A stretch of 64,000 bases of DNA from Coffea arabica. Lineage: Eukaryota; Streptophyta; Magnoliopsida; Gentianales; Rubiaceae. Numbering within the stretch: the stretch's first letter is position 1; each line of letters opens with the position of its first letter. The position numbers were made by a program, and so were the translations under genes. The stretch covers positions 1,426,001-1,490,000 of the forward strand of contig NC_092310.1 of NCBI RefSeq assembly GCF_036785885.1. The letters run 5' to 3'. This document shows, piece by piece, positions 12,609 through 27,900 of the stretch. The notes below the pieces were generated by a model that did no database searches, was not told where the DNA came from, and saw only the letters and a program-made list of their open reading frames with translations.

Positions 12609-12903
12609 GTCCTTTGCTTCTCTTATTATTTGCCTCAATATTTGTATCACAATTCAGTAGCATACAGAATTGAATACAAAACAGAGATCTGAATTGGTCG
12701 TTGTACGGAGCAACATAGATGCCCCAACGACCTTTTTAGTTACGGAGCAGGCGACGTTTGTCTTTTGCTTTTGGTAAATAGTACCAAGAAGCAAGAGCTA
12801 TGAAGCAAGCACTACTTTATAGCTCCAGTTGTTTTGTTTATGTGCTTTGGGGAGTGTAGAGGAAAAATTGGCAGAGCCCAGATAGGGAAAGGGGGGGAGA
12901 GAG
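12609..12903 (+). promoter_or_regulatory. short upstream region of the acyl-activating enzyme gene
   Basis: Only about 295 bp separate the Harbinger end from the ATG of the host gene. The first ~43 bases are probably the tail of the split copia LTR, ending near 12651. A TATA-like CTTTATAG lies near 12815. So the upstream region of the gene is bounded by transposons. Confidence 0.5.
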
Positions 12904-15900
12904 ATGGGGAAGAGCATTGGTGATGTGGGAGTGGAAGACTTGGTTGGAGCAGGCCTGTCAGTTGAGGAGGCAAAAGGGTTCCAAAGGCACCTCAAAGATT
13001 CCATTTTTAAGGTTAGCAGAAATAGTGATAATGGGGAGGAGCCGGTTGACCCCAAGAAACTATGGAGGGAGCTGGCAGCCCAGAAATTGTTGAAACCATG
13101 GCATCCACATGCTCTTCATCAGCTCATTTACTATTCTGTTTATCATAACTATGATGAGTCCACCAATGGGCCTCCTATCTATTGGTTCCCTTCACTGTAA
13201 GCACTGTATTGATGATTCTTTTCAAGTATTGGTTGATTTTTGCGATTTTGATTGGGTTTGACAGTTTGAAATTTTGAAGCTTTTCTGCTTCTTCTTCTTC
13301 TTCGTTTCTTTTTTTGGAATTTATGAAAGATTAATGCAGTTGAAAAGTTTGAATCTTGTGACATTGTATTAGTATGGGAATTCTGAGGGACTATGCTGTC
13401 AGGTGATAAGAAAGTCAAGACTTTACCTAACAAAAAGAAATGCAAGTCAGACTTTCAATGTTGATTCTCGTGTTCAAAAAATTTTGTTGTTATAAAACGT
13501 CCAACTCTTTTAAAATAGAAATGTAAATTTCAAGGTTTCGATCTTGAAGTTTTTGCTTTTGTGACAGACAGTAAAGTTCTTTTAGGGCGTATACATGTTG
13601 AAACTAATGAAATTCATTTCAGGGCCTGGGGATGTTAAGGTTTGGATAGATTTTTCTTCCATTTACTGCGACAGAAATCTTAAGAACCTTTTCCTTTGAA
13701 AAATCAAACTGCCCTTTAGGCATAATTTTGGCCAAAGCATTGAGAGAAGCAGAAATTGAACAATTTTTCAGAACCAAGAGAGCAATTTTGTTGCAATTTT
13801 CACTTGATGATTGTACATGAGCAGGCAACCAGAATCTGCTTTTTGCAGTTTGATGAAAGGCTGGCATATGTATTTTGCTTTAATATCCATAAATGTCTCA
13901 ATGGATGTTTTCTTGCATAAATAAATGATGTAGACCGACCATTTGATATGAACTCAGAACTGAGATACGGATATATTCTGTGTTGTAAATTACACACATA
14001 TGCATGATTAGACAATAGATAGGCAGATATGGAAAATTTTTTTGTCTATGATGCAAATGCATGAGTGGTGGACATATTAACCAACAAGAAAAGTCTTCTC
14101 TAGTTGCTGATATGGTGCAGTTTATATTTAGCTCAAATTTATAAAGGCCCTTTAATCCTCTTTAGGTTCATTTAACTGTTTGAGGATGGGAGCCTAGCTG
14201 GCAGAGACCATGAACTTTTGCTTGTATTAACTTTAAAATTTCAATGTGTGAACTGAACTTTCAGTGTTTTCAAACCTCAGTTTCAATATTGTCTCTTGCT
14301 GTAGTAGGTCTAATGCTTGTTGCTTCTGTCTTGCCATTGTTTGGCAAGTGTTTTTTGTAGATTTGCCATGTGTAAATGAGGTCAGAAAGAAAAAGAAAAA
14401 GAAAGAAAAGGATCTTTTGGACATTTAAGCGGAAACTCTTTTGGAGATCTGAATTCATGTCTTTCCTAGTGCTGGTGTCTTAACACTTTACATTTGTTCC
14501 CGTAAAAAAGTATATTACATGGTATGACAATGAAGGCTACTATACAGGTTGTCAATGGTTGGCTGATAACACAGATCTTCATGTTTGAGCATGTACTGGT
14601 TCGTTTTTTCTGATCTTCCTGATGCAAGTTGGTTAATCTTGTTTTCTTGACGATCTTGTGGGATGAATTGATCAAAGGTGTAAAGAAACTCTAAGGGAGT
14701 CGCAGGACTAATTAATTCTATGGACTAAATGCATATTGACCATACTTGTCCTAGTAATCAAAATGTGGTATCAAAATGGTTTAAAGCATGAAGTTAGGTC
14801 AAAAACATGAAAATTGATTGACCTCTTAATGTCTATTCTACATGAATAGTTCAATTCCTAACCAGACACAAGGACTTTAATAATGAAGATCTAGTCAATT
14901 GATGTTTATTTCTTCCCAGCATTAGGTTGATTCTAGCATAATCTTCATGTTAGGTACCAGTCTAAAAATACAAATTTGGGACGCCTAATGGAAACTCATT
15001 GTCGGAAGCTTCTGGGAGCACTATACAAGGACCCAATTGCAAGTTTTAGACTATTTCATAGATTCTCCGTTGAGCAGCCTGAGGCATGTACTCGATTATT
15101 AGTATTGTAATCTTTTGTCAATTATGAAAATTATATTTACTGTTAAATCCTATTTTTCTTTGTTGTTGAACAACTTTTTATTGCCTTTACAGGTTTACTG
15201 GTCAATTGTTCTGGGCCATCTCTCAATTAAATTTCTTAAAGCTCCAAATTGCATCCTTGATACTTCAGACAAATCAAAACATGCGGGAAAATGGTTTCCA
15301 GGTTCTGTGTTGAATATTGCCGAGTGTTGCTTGATTCCAAGCAGTTGTCCAAAGAAGCAAGATGACAGTTTAGCTATAATATGGAGAAATGAAGGATGTG
15401 ATGACTTGGATGTTAGTCAGATGACACTAAGAGAGCTTCGAGAACTAGTAATGTAAGCTCTCACTTTGAAACCTCGGTTCCATGAACATACTTGTATTGA
15501 GATTTACTAGTCATTACTTCAAAAAGTCGATTTCTTTGGTGGTCACCATGTAATTTGCAAAATCTGGCTCAGTTGGCCTTATGGTGGGGCTAAGATTACC
15601 CTATGAGGTTTTCTATGCTGTGAAGGCATGGTATCAGTGTCTAGGGCTTGATTTCCCAAGCTGACAGTGCTTCTTCTGTACAAAATCGAAGCCCTTCCTG
15701 GCCACCTACAAGCCCCACAGCATGTAGAATTGGGGATCTGTGAGCAGATACAGTCCTGCTAATTAGGCAACGATGTCTTCCGTCTAGCTTCAGGAGCTTG
15801 ATCCTTACAAGCTGCATCTAACAATTTTCTACAAAGTAACAACCCAAAAACAACAGTTTCATCTAGTATTTTATTCTTCTTCTTGTTGTTCCTTTTTTCC

Positions 15901-18900
15901 TTTCTTCATATTTATCCTCTGCTAGCGTGCTTTGCTAAGATATAATCCTTTGAAAAGTATTCACCAGGGCCAACAAAGATCTCCTTAGGAACATGGCATG
16001 TTTATGGAGTGTCCTCCTTACTTACCTTAGGTCTGAGATGTTAAATCTTTATTTCTTTCCCACTAGTAATGAGAATTGGTTTCCCTAGAGTGCCAGAGGA
16101 TAACAAAGTTTCTGCAGATAAATGACCACTTCATTCTTTTGTTCATACAAGCTTCTTGTTTGATAGCCTCATGTTTTCTATTGTTTATTGAGTTCATCCT
16201 TCTCTATCTATTCCTTTTCTCATATTGCATCCACCAAAATTTGCATAGGTTAGTGGCAAATGCACTGGCTGCAAAATTCTCAAAGGGAGATGCAATTGCA
16301 ATTGACATGCCAATGACAGCCACTGCTGTTACTATATACCTAGCAATTGTGCTTGCAGGTTTGGTTGTTGTCTCAATTGCTGACAGCTTTGCAGCACAGG
16401 AGATCGCAACCCGGTTGCGTGTGTCTAAAGCAAGGGCTGTATTTACTCAGGTAGTTCAATATAATCTCTACAAGTCTTCTTTACTTTTGAATTGCAAAAC
16501 TGGTATTGAACTTGCCTACACGCATCTCATGTTTAGATTTATGCATCGGGTTGAAGTCCCTGTAGTTGACAGTAAATCTTTATGGTGAGGTATTCTTTAG
16601 TTCGAGCGCTATGAACTCCAAAAATCTCATCTAATCTTTATGGTGAAAATGTTTCCTTGTTTAGTGTATTCTGATGTTACACATGATTCCCATATGTTGA
16701 CACTGAGATCAATGAAACAAATTGGATGAATTTTGAAGTTCCGCAAGCTTTTCCTGAAGGCTTAGATCATGATCCATCTAATTTCATTAAATGATATTCT
16801 TTAATATTCTGTTTTATAAATTCTAGCTTAATGAGAGGGTTTTGGAATTTCAGCCTTGTATTTCAATTCTTCATGAAAATTATATTCTGACGAGTTAGAT
16901 TCTTTTTCTCCGAGTTATTACAATTTTGGACACCAAACCGTAGTCCAATAATGTATAAAAATACACTGTTTGGACCAATCCTTTTATCTGCTACTGATTT
17001 GGTTTATTTCCAACTGGCTGGTTCCAAGATTAATTTGTTTGATTTGTCTGTTTGAGGCAGTTTTAGGGATTGGAATTGCTTCTAAACTTTTTGAGAAAAT
17101 TCAGGATTTTATTCTACGAGGAGGTCGAAGAGTCCCTTTATACAGGTAATGATTTGCTTCTCATTGTGGATTGTGTTGTAATACTTTGTAGCAAAGCTCC
17201 TACTAGTTCACTCAATAACTTAACAATAGCGTTTTCCCTCACCTTCTGGGTTTCTTTATCAGAGGTCTATTGTCCGTTATCATCTGTAAGCATCATGGAC
17301 AGTGAATCGGCACTTTGACCTGGAATTTATTTTGTAAAATTGGACTATATCATGTATCATCAGTCTTTAGGATCATTGGACCTCTTATTAGAACAAACTG
17401 AGACAGAGAGAGAGAGAGAGAGAGAGTCCAAAAGAGAAAAGCAAGGAAAGAAAGGAAAGAACCAAATAGACACTGGAGACAAGTCAGACAACAAGCAATA
17501 ACTCAGAGAATAAAAGATTTCAGTGAACAGTAATGTGTTACCATACAAGTCACCTTGTTACCTGATCATCTCGTTCCTTTGATTCAGGATTCAGAGCAGT
17601 GCTAATTTTCATTGCACTGTTTGAATGCCTTCAGTTTGCAGGACATCTCGTACATGTGCTAACTATTTTTTCATTTTGCTTTCTTATTGGTTTTCCTTGC
17701 ATCACATAATTGGTTTTGAAGTACTTGGCCTTGAGAGTTTGATTAATCTGAAAGCTAAGCTCAATTTCAATCTATTGATCTAAACATAACCCGTGAAGAG
17801 GAAAGTCTATTTGTTAAATGCAGAGAGAATTTAAGGAAGAAGTCCTTTGATTAGTGCAGAGGGAGGTTCACAATGATGGAAGATCTAACAGGATAATGGA
17901 ATCCTAAGGAGATGCTGTTCAAAATTTGATGGTTCCTAATCTCTTCAATGTTTAGTTTGTGATAAGATTTGGTTTTGCAGTCGAGTGGTGGAAGCTGCTC
18001 CTTATGAAGCTATTGTAATTCCTGCATCTGGAAAGGAGTTAACTGTCCAGTTAAGACGCCAGGATTTGTCTTGGAATGATTTTCTTTCTAGTGTGTGTAA
18101 CCTTCCAAGGTAATACTGATACTGTTCTCTGAAATTTCTTTTTCTTTTAAAACATATATTGATTCTCTCTAAGAAAGGTACATGTCTAACTTTTAAAAAT
18201 GTAGTCTTTTCCAATTTACTGAATATGTAATTTTGAAACATTTTCCATTCTGGCAGTTCAAATTACTTCACACCAGCTTATCAACCTATAGACTCTGTCA
18301 CCAATATCCTATTTTCATCAGGAACCACAGGTTAAAAAGTTATTTTTGATGGCTGCTTGTGCCTTCACTTTATTATCTTTTTTATTTTATCAATCATTTT
18401 CTACATGTTTTGGTGTTTTTTCTTTGTTGTTTAATAGGAGAACCAAAAGCTATTCCATGGACCCAGCATTCTCCCATTAGGTCTGCTGGTGATACATGGG
18501 CACATATTGATGTTCAAGAAGGAGATGTTTTCTGCTGGCCCACAAATTTAGGTTGGGTGGCAGGGCCAATACTGCTTTACTCATGCTTTCTGTCTGGCGG
18601 AACACTTGCTCTTTATCATGGTTCTCCTTTAGGCCGTGGTTTTGGGAAATTCATTCAGGTGATTGCCACAGATTCCAGTGTCAGTTAGAGTAAAATCATT
18701 TCTCCTTGAAATGAGGAGAATTATTATTTGATCCTAATAATGAACATGCTGCGTGCATTGGTCTCTTATAAATGCCATTACTGCTAACACGAATTTCCTA
18801 CCAGTCCCCTACCTCTTGCCTCTTTCCAATTTCTGTGCTTTATTAGGATGCAGGAGTAACTATATTGGGTACTGTTCCAAGCTTAGTTAAGACTTGGAAG

Positions 18901-21900
18901 AGTACAGGGTGTATGAATGGCCTAAATTGGACAAAGATAAGGTATGTGTATGTGAGATTTATATTTTAAGTGGTTCTAATGGTTTGCCATTAAAGTACTA
19001 GAGTTTATAATCTTGTGCAGGACTTTTGCTACTGCTGGAGAAGCTTCAAGCATAGATGATGACCTTTGGCTTTCTTCAAAGGCTTACTACAGTCCCATTA
19101 TTGAATGCTGTGGAGGCACAGAGCTTGCATCGGCTTATATCCAAGGAAACCCTTTACAACCACAAGCATTCGCTGCATTTAGCTCTGCATCAATGTCCAC
19201 AAGTTTTGTCATCCTGAATGAAAATGGGCTTCCTTACGTAAGCACTTTGACTGGCCTCTACCAGGCTTCAGTATCATTTATTGCAATAGAATTGCTATGA
19301 ATAGTTTTGAGTTCAATCATTTTATGAAGAGATAGCTCATTTTCTGTTCAATGGGCTGTATTTCCAGTGACTAGTTGTTGCTGTTTCTTTGTGCTTCTTA
19401 TAGTATCACTTAAACAATTTCAGTATACCTTTCAATTGAGATCAACTGATTCTTAAAATCTAATTTTTATGGTGCAGCCAGATGATCAAGCATGCGTTGG
19501 TGAAGTGGGTTTATTTCCTCTCTACATGGGAGCAACTAATAGATTGTTGAATGCTGATCATGAGGAGGTGTATTTCAAGGGCATGCCATTATACAAAGGA
19601 ATGGTATGCTGTTTTTTGACTTGAATTGCTTTCTGTTTTGGGTTTTATATAAAGTCTTTTTAGCTTTTATATAAAGTTGGATGGATTACCTGTTTATATA
19701 GCAATCAATACCTAGAAAATTCACTTCAAAAGTCATTTCTAGTAGTCTCAACTTTACACACATTATCATGGACTATGAAACAAGCTACTGCATAATGATT
19801 TCCGCCCTTTAAGCCTATGCAGTTGCTTCCTTTAGCTGCTGTTCCTATTGTGTTTGCAATCCTTGAGATTTGGGCCTCACTAGCAGTGTACTAGTGTCAG
19901 TGGAGCTACCAGGATTAAAAACAGTGCACTGATTAAAAGAACAGAAAGTTTGTGGCTGGAGTTCCCATGCTTGTGAAGTTGGGTAGAAATTCATGATTGC
20001 ATTGTTATTATGAATGATTTCTAGGCCACAAGCATCAACTCACAGAATCCAAAAGGACAATGTGCCTAAGAGGAATCATGCTGTTTCTAACAATATTTGT
20101 CTTGTTGATCCATCGATAGCTGAGACTTCCTTTGGGAAGAACAATATGAGACACATAACAGTAGAAACAGCTATGCATTGAGACTATAAGATGCAAAACA
20201 ATACTAAGGGGCTGCTTGGTTAAAGGGTTTGGAAATCACAGAATGGAATAAACCCCTTATTTATTGCTTGGGTTAAGCCTATTGGAATACAATTTTTGGA
20301 ATCATTTCTAAAAATCAGACTTATCCCATTCCCGAGCAAATTGGGAGATTTTGGACAAAAGTTATTCCCTCAGATAACATTTATGACGGACCTACCCTCT
20401 CTTTCTCTCCATCACACGCCGCACCTTTTGTTCTTCTTCTTCATCAGATTTCCTATCTCTTCTTCATCATATAGTCTTCATCTCTTATCCAAAATTTCTT
20501 GAAAAAAAAAATCTAAAGTAGATCTAAATGGGATACGAATAGGCAAATATCTTCAGCGATAAAGAGGCACTCAATCATAACAACTCTTGTTCTTCTCGAA
20601 TTTGGCCTACATCTTTTGGCCGATTGTGGAAAATCCTCAGCCAACAAAGAAATGGACGATCTGGGTCGAGCCAAAACTTCTGGTTTTACATTTTACCAAA
20701 TTTTCCTGACTACAAAGTACCTTTAGAAAAGTGAACGCAATCCCTTTCATTTTTAAACTGCGGATAGTTTGAATTTACAGGTTGCCTGGGGTTAAATCAT
20801 GTATGTATTGTTGAGGTCTCTGAGATTTTGACTGATGAGCCGTTCATGTTTTGGAAGAGGGAGGACTCCACAGGCCAACAAAATTGGTTAATAGCGCATT
20901 AAATACAAAACCTGCAAGTTTCCCATAAAGAGCTGGTATGTTATGGGCAATTTCTTTTTTTTTTTTTAAACTTTCACATATTTAATTTATGTTAAATACA
21001 AAGCATACTAGTTTTCCTTTGGGCGCTATTTAACCAATTTTTCTCATAAAGAGCTAGTATGTTTCCTATAAAGAGTTGGTACAAAACATACTACAAAACC
21101 TGCCAATTTCTCATAAAGAGCTGGTATGTTATGCGTTATTTAACCAATTTTTCATATTTAAATAAATTTATGAAAATTAAAATAACGTATTTGAAAGTTA
21201 CATTTTTATTTGGAAGAATGCATTCCTTCGATGCGTTTTTCGCCCTTTGGGAAGAGACTCAAAAATCGCCACCCTTTGGAAAGTTAGTTTAAAAACTCCT
21301 TCTTTTTGGGAATTTACTCCTTGTTAATACAGCCACTATATTTATTTTCTGGTGTTAATTTTTGTTATGGTTTATGATTTTCTTATATTTTATCAATAAA
21401 GTTAATAACTATTGTAGTTACAATTATGGAGATGTTAATTTGTCATATGTGTAATTCTTTTGTTTTATAAGAATTGTTATATCAGGGGTAAATTTGGAAT
21501 TTAATTGCATTTAATTCCAAGTATCAGGAATTGGAATGATGCTAATTCCAATGTGTGAACCAAGCTAGATATTGGAATGAAAAGTTTAATTCCAAAACCG
21601 GAGTCTATGATTCCATTTCCATTTCCGATTCCAATCTGTGAAACAAGCACCCCTAAGAACCACTTCAAGTCTAGTCCTTCTCAATAGATGAGAGCTCTGT
21701 GATTTATTACTTTATAGAATTTCTGTGGATAAAATCAGGGTGGTCCTCTACTTCTTTTATAACTTAATTTCTATTCTCAGCAACTTAGGCGACATGGTGA
21801 CATTGTCAAACGTACTATTGGAGGGTTTCTCATTGTACAAGGCCGGGCTGATGATACCATGAATCTGGGGGGGATAAAGGTATATCTATCATATTGCGGA

Positions 21901-24900
21901 TACAGTGTCTTTACCTGCACTATCTTTCTGTCTGTCCATATTTTTATCCATTTTTGTTTCTGAGATTGCTGCTCTAGTTAATTCAAAAAACACTGAGAGC
22001 CGTTACCCTTTTCTTATTTTGTAGCTTGCCTTTTTACCCATGTTTCACTGAGAAAACTGATTGTATTCGTATAGAATCTAGGATGAAAGATTTCTACCTG
22101 AAACTTTTCTTTTGAAAAATAACTTCTTCAGTTGGAAATGGATTTAATTAGGATGGCTGGTCTTGAGCTCTTATTGGTTTTCTGCAAGTCAGTACGTTGT
22201 TTATTTGCTGCTTATTTATTTATTTTATTTCCTGTGCAGACTAGTTCAGTTGAGATTGAGCGTGTATGTAACCAAGCTCATGATGGTATCTTGGAAACTG
22301 CTGCAGTCAGTACTCCACCTCCAAATGGTGGCCCGGAGATGTTAGCTGTATTTGTTGTGCTAAAGGAAGGAATCAGTGCTGACCCTGATTTGCTGAAGAT
22401 GAAATTCTCAAGAGCCATACAGAGCAACCTGAACCCTTTATTTAAGGTTTTGCCAATGCCCCTGAAACTGCAGTGATTGTCTTGCTTTCATTTTTGATTA
22501 CTTTAATTCTTGGGGTGCTAATCTCTGCAGCACCTAACCATTGGAGTACACATGCTAGACAAGGACTAATGTAGGGTGCACAAAGAAAATCACAAAGAAC
22601 CTTAGTCACAGCAATGACTTTTTCTTCCCCCCCCCCTTTTTTTTTAAGAACAAAGAATCTGAATCCATTACTGTGTCAGCGATGGAGCTAGTTCGAAGTT
22701 CTGACTTCTCCAAACCCCTGAAGTTGAAATGAATGACAACCTTGGGATAGAGTGCATAAGCTTTACCATGACACTAGAAAAACATATTCCTAGGATAGAG
22801 TCAAGTGCAGTTTGAAGTGGATGCCAGATAAATGACATATTGCATGCTTGAAAGAGGGTGTCACTGCAAGTACTTTTTGCAACATCAGAGGATAGGTACT
22901 ATTGTTCTGGCCTTGCACTTTAGTGCTGAACTTATAACTTATAATTGCTATGGATAATTTTCCATACCAAGTGCCAGCAATACTCAGTACTTGGTGATCA
23001 TGAATCTGGATGAGCAACATACTATACGGAAGTTTTATGAGTCAAGTTATACTTTAGCATCATCTCCCTTGGCCAGTCAAACTTATTTCGCACAAAGGAT
23101 TTTAATGTTTCTGCGCAAGCGCAGATGTGTTACTGTGAAGTGTATTAAATTTGTGCACCGCAAGAAAACATTCAGTAGAAGTAGGATGACATGGGATGAT
23201 CAATCTATTCTCTAATCTTCTCTTTTTCTTCCCTGTTAAAAGTGAACCAGAGTCACTGATAAAGTCACATTGCACTAAGCTTGGTTTGATTGGTATAGGT
23301 GTCTGTAAACTTTAAACGAAAAGAAAAAATGAACAAAAAACTCTGCTTTTCTTTATTTTCCCACACCCTAAATATGCTTACAAGGTAGGCATTTATAGGA
23401 CAACCCTATCCTAGTTCTGCCACCACTTAAGGTAATAGAACCATGATTTTAGGGATTACATAATCAACTCATATCCTATCTATTCAAACTTGATTGATCA
23501 TAAGCAATAAAATCCCATAATCATGGGAGGTAATATCTCTCATAATCATGGGAGATAATTATGGAAGATAATATCTCCCATAATCATAGGAGATAATATC
23601 TTCGACACCCCCCCTCAAGTTGGTGCATATATATTTATCATGTCCAACTTGCTTGTAAGAAGTTCAAAATTTGGTCTGAGGAGTCCTTTGGTGAGAATGT
23701 CAGCTATCTGCTGAGCTGATGGAACGAATGGCATGCAGATAATTCCTCCTTCAAGTTTCTCTTTTATGAAGTGGCGGTCAATCTCAATATGTTTGGTTCT
23801 ATCATGTTGCACAGGATTATGAGCTATGCTAATTGCCGCCTGGTTATCACAATAGAGCCTCATTGGAAGTTCAATAGGTCTTTTCAGCTCCTCTAAACTC
23901 TCTTCAGCCATAACATCTCACACACACCATGAGCCATAGCTCGGTACTCTGCCTCTGCACTACTACGAGCTACAACACTTTGTTTCTTACTTTTCCAAGT
24001 AACCAAATTGCCCCATACAAAGGTACAATACCCCTAGGTTGATCTTCTATCAATGACTGATCCTGCCCAATCAGCATCTGTATAAGCTTCAATGGTCTTT
24101 CGATCTCCTCTTTTAAAGAACAATCCCTTTCCTGGAGTACTTTTTAAGTACCTTAGAATTCGATATACTGCATCAAGGTGCTCTTCATATGGAGAATGCA
24201 TAAACTGGCTCACAACACTCACTGAAAAAGCTATATCAGGACGAGTGTGAGCCAAGTAAATTAGCTTGCCTACTAACTTTTGGTATCGAGCAGTATCAAC
24301 TGGTGTTCCATCTTTTATATCTGCTAACTTGTGATTCGGATCCCATAGGTTTGAGTAAACCCTTTAGCCACCAATCGAACTTTGTACCGTTCCAATGTCC
24401 CATCGGAATTATACTTGATGGTAAAGACCCATTTACACCCTACTGTCTTTTTCCCTTGTGGCAGGTTTGTTACTTCCCATGTTTGATTCTTCTCAAGAGC
24501 ATACATCTCTTCTTCAATAGCCTTCCTCCACTCTGGAACTTGTAATGCTTCCTGTACATTCTTTGGAATTTCCACAGAAGAAAGTTGTGAAGTAAATGTC
24601 AAGAAAGTAGGGGATAACTTTTCATAAGAGACATAGTTAGTCATAGGGTGTTTGGTACAAGAACGCACTCCCTTTCGAAGTGCAATAGGAAGATCCAAAT
24701 CAGCAATCTTTGAATCAGAGGAAACTTTATCTGATGACTCAAAAACATCAAATTCTGCCCTAGGTTCGGATTCCTTGTTGTGAAGAGAAGGGGGAGCTTT
24801 ATCTTTTCCTCGATGATTTTTCCTGACATAGGTTTTCAAGGTTTTTTCAGTTACATTCCCATCTCTTTCACTAAGAGAATTCGACTCTGTTATTGGCACT

Positions 24901-27900
24901 AAAGACAAGAGATCCTCTTCTAATCCCTGATCAATTTTTTCACGTTTTTCAAAATCCTTTTGACGGGCAAATTGAAGAGTGTCATTTGATTTTTCAGGAT
25001 TATTATCTTGAAAAGATTCTTGTTGAGGAAATTGTGCTGCAGATTCTTCTAAAAAATCAGAAAAATCAATTCTCCTATCAACAAAATTTTGATCAGGAAT
25101 TTGATTTTCAATACGAAAAACATCATCATCTTCTACAAGTTCTTCTACATGCCGAGTCCCTCCCTGAAGAGGATCTCCAAAGAAAGGTTTATCTTCAAAA
25201 AATGTTACATCCATGGTTACAAACATTTTTTTCGAAATGGGGTCAAAGCATTTATACCCCTTTTGCGTGGGTGCATATCCAACAAAGATGCATTTTCTTG
25301 CTCGAGGGTCTAACTTACTTCGACCTTGTTCATGATTGTGTACAAAGGCTATGCACCCAAACACCTTTAATGAGACTTCATATGCTAATCGAGACATGGG
25401 ATAAATTGTTTTGAAAAAATTCAGTGGAGTTTGGAAATTCAAGGTTCTTGAGGGCATTCTGTTTATGAGATATGTAGCAGTTAAAATTGCTTCGCCCCAT
25501 AGATATTTAGGAACATTTCTTGAAAAAAGTAATGCCCTCGCCACTTCTAAAAGATGTTTATTTTTTCTTTCAGCTACCCCATTCTGTTGTGGGGTATCAT
25601 TGCAGGAGCTTTGATGCACAATCCCTTTTTCAAGAAAAAAACTTCCCAAAATTTTATTGAAATATTCTTTTCCATTGTCACTCCGAACAATTTTGATTTT
25701 TTCTTGAAATTGTGTCAAAACCATGCTGTAGAATTTTTGAAACACACTTGCAACCTCTGATTTCTCTCTTAACAAATACACCAAACAAACTCTTGTGTGA
25801 TCATCGATGAATGTAACAAACCATTTTTTTCCAGATGAAGTTGAAATTCTAGAGGGACCCCAAACATCAGTATGTAATAGAAAAAATGGTTTTGAGGGTT
25901 GATAAGGATGTATAGAAAATGTAGACCGATGATGTTTAGCCAATTCGCAGATTTCACATTGAAAGGAAGATGAATCTTTATTCTTAAACAAATCTGGAAA
26001 TAAGTATTTCATGTAATAAAAACTAGGATGTCCTAATCTAAAGTGCCATAACATAATCTCTTTATTACTAGTAATAGAGACAGACCCGTAACATGTGTTT
26101 TTGATTGGTGTTGTCATATTTGATCCATCTTCAAGGAAGTAAAGTCCCCCATTTTCTCTAGCACATCCAATCATCCTCCCCGTGGTCAGTTCCTGAAACT
26201 CACAAAAAGAGGGGAAAAAATTAATCCGACACATGAGATCCCTAGTTAATTTACTTATGGACAGCAAATTGCATGATAACTTTGGAACATGAAGAACTCT
26301 ATGAAGTGTTAGAGTAGGAGAGATGACAACGGAACCTATGCCAGCTATGACGGATAATGATCCGTCAGCAACCTTGACCCTTTTATTGCCTGCACATGGA
26401 CTGTAGGTAGAAAATAATTGTGACAAACTAGTCATATGGTCAGTGGCCCCAGAATCAATAACCCATATAATCCGTGGACAAGATGCATTTGATGTTTTAC
26501 ATGAAAGAGCAATAGTAAAAGGTTTACCATTTTTAGCAAAAGAACAGAAAGGAGTGAAGCTTTTTGGCTCAGTGACTGAAAATTGTGGAGACTTAAAGAG
26601 TTTGTACAGCTGGCTTAATTGTTCCTTTGTGAAGGCTGGTGTCTCAGAGTCAGTTTGTTGCTTTTGAGAATCCTCATTCACAGTCTGCAACACCTTGCTA
26701 TCACCTCCATTTTACTTCTTAAAATTCGATGGTTTCCCATGTAATTTCCAGCACGTGTCCTTTGTGTGCCACGACTTTTTACAGTGTTCACACCAAGGCT
26801 TCCTTCTTTTATCTCCGTCCAAATCTGTCCCCTTAAAAACCAATGCTGAAGTCTCAACTTCATCCTCTGCCTTGGACTTTAGCATCACCTTACGCCTTGA
26901 TTCTTCTCTTCTGACCTCAGAAAATACTTCACGAATGGAAGGGAGAGGCTTCCTGGCCAAAATACGACCTCGCACCTCATCAAGTTCTTGATTTAGTCCG
27001 GCCAAGAAGACATAGACTCTGTCGTTCTCCTCCCGTTTCTTGTATCGAACACTGTCTGCACGGCAGTCCCATTCATCCTCATAACAAAGATCCAATTCCT
27101 ACCATAAAGTTACCATTTGATTGTAATAGGTTGTAACATCTCTATCTTCTTGTCTTGATTTCCACAATTTCGTCTTGAGATTGAAAATTTGAGACGAATT
27201 CTCTATATCGGAATACATATCCCGGACAGCGTCCCACACATCCTTGGCTGTGGGCAGAAATAAGTGTGGCTTTCCTATCGCTGGTTCCATAGAGTTTATC
27301 AACCAAGCGATAACTAGAGAGTTCTCTGAATGCCATCTCTTCAAATTGGGATCTTCAGCAGCTGGTTGTTGAATTTCTCCAGTAAGGTGGCCGAGTTTAC
27401 CTCTGCCATCGATAGCTAGTTTTACGGATTGAGCCCATTCCAGATAATTGGAACCATTTAATTTATGAACGGTTATTTGTAGGGAAGAAGAATTTGAAGC
27501 GGAGTAATCTGTAGTTTGGATAACTACTAAAGACGAGGATGAGTCTTCTCTTGTGTGAGCAGTCGATCCAGTCATGGCTGCTCGGTAGTTCAAGGCAGGA
27601 ATTGGTACAGAGCCGGAGCTCTGATACCATGTAAACTTTAAACGAAAAGAAAAAATGAACAAAAAACTCTGCTTTTCTTTATTTTCCCACACCCTAAATA
27701 TGCTTACAAGGTAGGCATTTATAGGACAACCCTATCCTAGTTCTGCCACCACTTAAGGTAATAGAACCATGATTTTAGGGATTACATAATCAACTCATAT
27801 CCTATCTATTCAAACTTGATTGATCATAAGCAATAAAATCCCATAATCATGGGAGGTAATATCTCTCATAATCATGGGAGATAATTATGGAAGATAATAT

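Noticed and set aside
24893-25414. 173-codon plus-strand frame
   Set aside because: Antisense shadow of the copia pol region on the minus strand.
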